7,335 nt of DNA from Actinomycetota bacterium (lineage in GTDB: Bacteria; Actinomycetota; Actinomycetes; Nanopelagicales; Nanopelagicaceae): NCBI GenBank assembly GCA_013205455.1, contig JABMMO010000007.1, positions 1 to 7,335 of the forward strand. The letters run 5' to 3'. Shown here one piece after another: positions 5,974-7,335 of the stretch. Under the pieces are notes generated by a model, which saw nothing but the letters and a program-made list of their open reading frames with translations, searched no databases and was not told the DNA's origin. The position numbers and the translations under genes were made by a program. Numbering within the stretch: the first letter of the stretch is position 1; each line of letters begins with the position of its first letter.

Positions 5974-7062
5974 ATGGCATCTGTCGTATTTAAAGATGCA
6001 ACTCGCATCTATCCAGGAACAACTGCACCAGCAGTAAATAAATTAAATCTCACTGTTAACGATGGTGAGTTTTTAGTTTTAGTCGGACCATCTGGTTGCG
6101 GAAAATCTACATCGCTACGCATGCTCGCCGGATTAGAAGAAATTGATAACGGTGCAATTTTCATTGGTGATCGCGATGTTACAAACGTGGCACCAAAAGA
6201 CCGCGACATCGCAATGGTCTTCCAGTCATACGCGCTATACCCACACATGACTGTTGCTGAAAACATGGGCTTCGCGCTAAAAATTGCCGGCGTTGCAAAA
6301 GAAGAACGGGCACGTCGCGTTAGTGAAGCTGCAAAATTATTAGATTTAGAGCCATATTTAGAACGTAAACCAAAAGCACTTTCTGGTGGACAACGCCAGC
6401 GCGTTGCAATGGGTCGTGCGATTGTCCGTGAACCACAAGTGTTCTTAATGGATGAGCCGCTTTCAAACCTTGATGCGAAACTTCGCGTTGCAACTCGTAC
6501 TCAAATTGCTGCGCTACAACGTCGTCTTGGAATCACCACAGTTTATGTAACACATGACCAAGTTGAAGCTATGACTATGGGAGATCGCGTCGCAGTATTG
6601 AAAGATGGTTTTTTGCAACAAGTTGATACGCCACGAAATCTTTACGACAACCCCGCAAATGCATTCGTGGCTGGATTTATTGGATCTCCTGCAATGAACT
6701 TGTTAATCGCGCCAGTATCTGGCGGCAAAGCCAAACTTGGTAATTACGAACTTAGCGTCCCGGCAAATGCTGGTAGCTCAGTAACTGTTGGTATCCGTCC
6801 CGAAGGATTTACCCCAACTACCTCAAATGGTTTCGATGTACTTGTCGAAGTTGTGGAAGAACTCGGTGCCGATGCTTACGTTTATGGAAAGCCGGTTGAT
6901 CCAGCACTTAAGTTTGCAAATAGTGGAGATGAAGGCGCACAGGTTATTGTTCGTTGGGATCCAAAAAACCCACCAAAACCTGGTTCAACTATCACTGTAG
7001 CTGCAATCCCAACAGCGGTTCACCTATTCAACGCAGCCGATGGTGAGCGGTTAGATAAGTAA
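5974..7062 (+). CDS. MalK/MsiK/UgpC-type ABC transporter ATP-binding protein (CUT1 sugar importer class)
   Basis: This is the cytoplasmic ATPase that powers uptake of sugars or glycerol-3-phosphate through CUT1 ABC importers. Its 362 residues contain a complete nucleotide-binding domain: Walker A GPSGCGKST (38-46), Q-loop Gln84 in VFQSYALYPHMTV, signature LSGGQ (136-140), Walker B VFLMDEP (156-162), D-loop SNLD (164-167) and H-loop His194. From about residue 235 comes the regulatory C-terminal TOBE/OB region, with VAGFIGSPAMN and GIRPEGF. ATG is supported by AAGGAG at 5960-5965 after a small hairpin. No permease or binding-protein gene adjoins it, so it resembles Streptomyces MsiK, one ATPase shared by several sugar importers. 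It belongs to a different ABC class from the ATPase that works with BMP proteins. Automated pipelines would probably call it UgpC; the substrate cannot be told from sequence alone. It ends 11 bases from the convergent isocitrate dehydrogenase gene. Confidence 0.95.
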   Translation: MASVVFKDATRIYPGTTAPAVNKLNLTVNDGEFLVLVGPSGCGKSTSLRMLAGLEEIDNGAIFIGDRDVTNVAPKDRDIAMVFQSYALYPHMTVAENMGFALKIAGVAKEERARRVSEAAKLLDLEPYLERKPKALSGGQRQRVAMGRAIVREPQVFLMDEPLSNLDAKLRVATRTQIAALQRRLGITTVYVTHDQVEAMTMGDRVAVLKDGFLQQVDTPRNLYDNPANAFVAGFIGSPAMNLLIAPVSGGKAKLGNYELSVPANAGSSVTVGIRPEGFTPTTSNGFDVLVEVVEELGADAYVYGKPVDPALKFANSGDEGAQVIVRWDPKNPPKPGSTITVAAIPTAVHLFNAADGERLDK

Positions 7063-7079
7063 TAAGTTTCGCTTTACTT
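7057..7079. terminator. Weak inverted repeat at the convergent gene ends, doubtful bidirectional terminator
   Basis: AAGTA (7057-7061) can pair with TACTT (7075-7079) and AAG (7064-7066) with CTT (7072-7074), leaving a 2-base bulge and the loop TTTCG. It covers both stop codons and the 11-base gap between the two converging genes. The stem is A/T-rich, and no real T-run follows on either strand, so it would be a poor intrinsic terminator. No better candidate is visible; termination may be Rho-dependent or lie within the opposite gene. Confidence 0.2.
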
Positions 7080-7335
7080 CATCGCTTTCTTAAGGTTATC
7101 GTCGATAGAAGCTAAGAATTCTTGGGTATTCTGCCAAGGCGCATCCTTACTTATTAACAGCGCGAGATCTTTTGTCATCTTCCCGCTCTCAACAGTTTCA
7201 ATACAAACTCTCTCTAAAGTCTTAGCAAATTCGCCAACTGCTGGAGTCTTATCCAATTTTGCACGGTGTTGTAGACCTTGGGTCCAGGCAAAAATAGAAG
7301 CGATTGGATTAGTTGAAGTTGGTTTGCCTTTTTGG
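7074..7335 (-). CDS. icd: NADP-dependent isocitrate dehydrogenase, C-terminal 86 residues (5' part outside window)
   Basis: This is the 3' end of the TCA-cycle enzyme that oxidatively decarboxylates isocitrate to 2-oxoglutarate, yielding NADPH. The frame is open from the right edge to TAA at 7074-7076. The fragment begins QKGKPTSTNPIASIFAW, continues with TQGLQHRAKLD, and then has LERVCIETVESGKMTKDLA, ending in NLKKAMK. These segments closely follow the eukaryotic-type homodimeric (about 400-residue) NADP isocitrate dehydrogenases, including human IDH1. They do not resemble the E. coli type or the monomeric 740-residue type found in many other actinobacteria. The active-site and main NADP-binding residues are upstream of the fragment. 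It converges with the ABC ATPase gene. Confidence 0.95.
   Translation of the reverse strand, partial: QKGKPTSTNPIASIFAWTQGLQHRAKLDKTPAVGEFAKTLERVCIETVESGKMTKDLALLISKDAPWQNTQEFLASIDDNLKKAMK

Noticed and set aside
5974..7062. ABC ATPase as the motor for the two BMP binding proteins
   Set aside because: BMP importers use a double-module ATPase of about 500 residues. This one is a single-module MalK/MsiK-type protein with a C-terminal TOBE region, is transcribed divergently, and is separated from the BMP genes by three other genes.

Overview
The window looks like a stretch of chromosome from a lower-GC actinobacterium. The gene content and families are actinobacterial in style: an MsiK/UgpC-type sugar ABC ATPase, a CNNM/CBS protein, BMP-family binding proteins, and GTG/TTG starts with stop-start overlaps. 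Base composition is well below that of Streptomyces or Mycobacterium. A freshwater acI-type (Nanopelagicales-like) actinobacterium fits well, but this is inference; no rRNA or other marker is present. I see no mobile element, tRNA, CRISPR array or prophage. Both window edges cut through genes.

Layout. From 5806 down to 863 on the minus strand lies one tightly packed gene string. It runs: CNNM/CBS membrane protein (GTG start), trpS (8-nt overlap), the catalytic subunit of a methylmalonyl-CoA mutase without its B12 domain (11-nt overlap), and a BMP-family binding protein with a signal peptide but no lipobox (4-nt gap). After a 141-nt gap that can form two consecutive hairpins in the transcript comes a second BMP-family gene. 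This one is a clear lipoprotein with a TTG start, and it runs off the left edge. On the other side, a 167-nt divergent intergenic region separates the CNNM gene from a plus-strand MalK/MsiK-type ABC ATPase (5974-7062). That gene is tail-to-tail, 11 nt apart, with the 3' end of an NADP-dependent isocitrate dehydrogenase gene that runs off the right edge.

How the genes fit together. The tight string mixes housekeeping functions (tRNA charging, a CNNM/CorC-like membrane protein) with propionate/branched-chain carbon metabolism (methylmalonyl-CoA to succinyl-CoA) and solute capture, presumably of nucleosides by family precedent. The mutase needs a B12-binding partner encoded elsewhere. The BMP proteins need a PnrCDE-type ATPase and permeases that are not in view. 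The ABC ATPase belongs to the sugar (CUT1) class and has no permease beside it, so it probably serves several sugar importers, like MsiK. Isocitrate dehydrogenase and the mutase both feed the TCA cycle but are not co-transcribed.

Nothing here is a clearly new system. The points most worth checking are the structured RNA leader in front of the BMP lipoprotein gene, the non-lipoprotein BMP paralogue coupled to the mutase, the leader hairpin in front of the MsiK-type gene, and a probable leaderless promoter for the CNNM gene.
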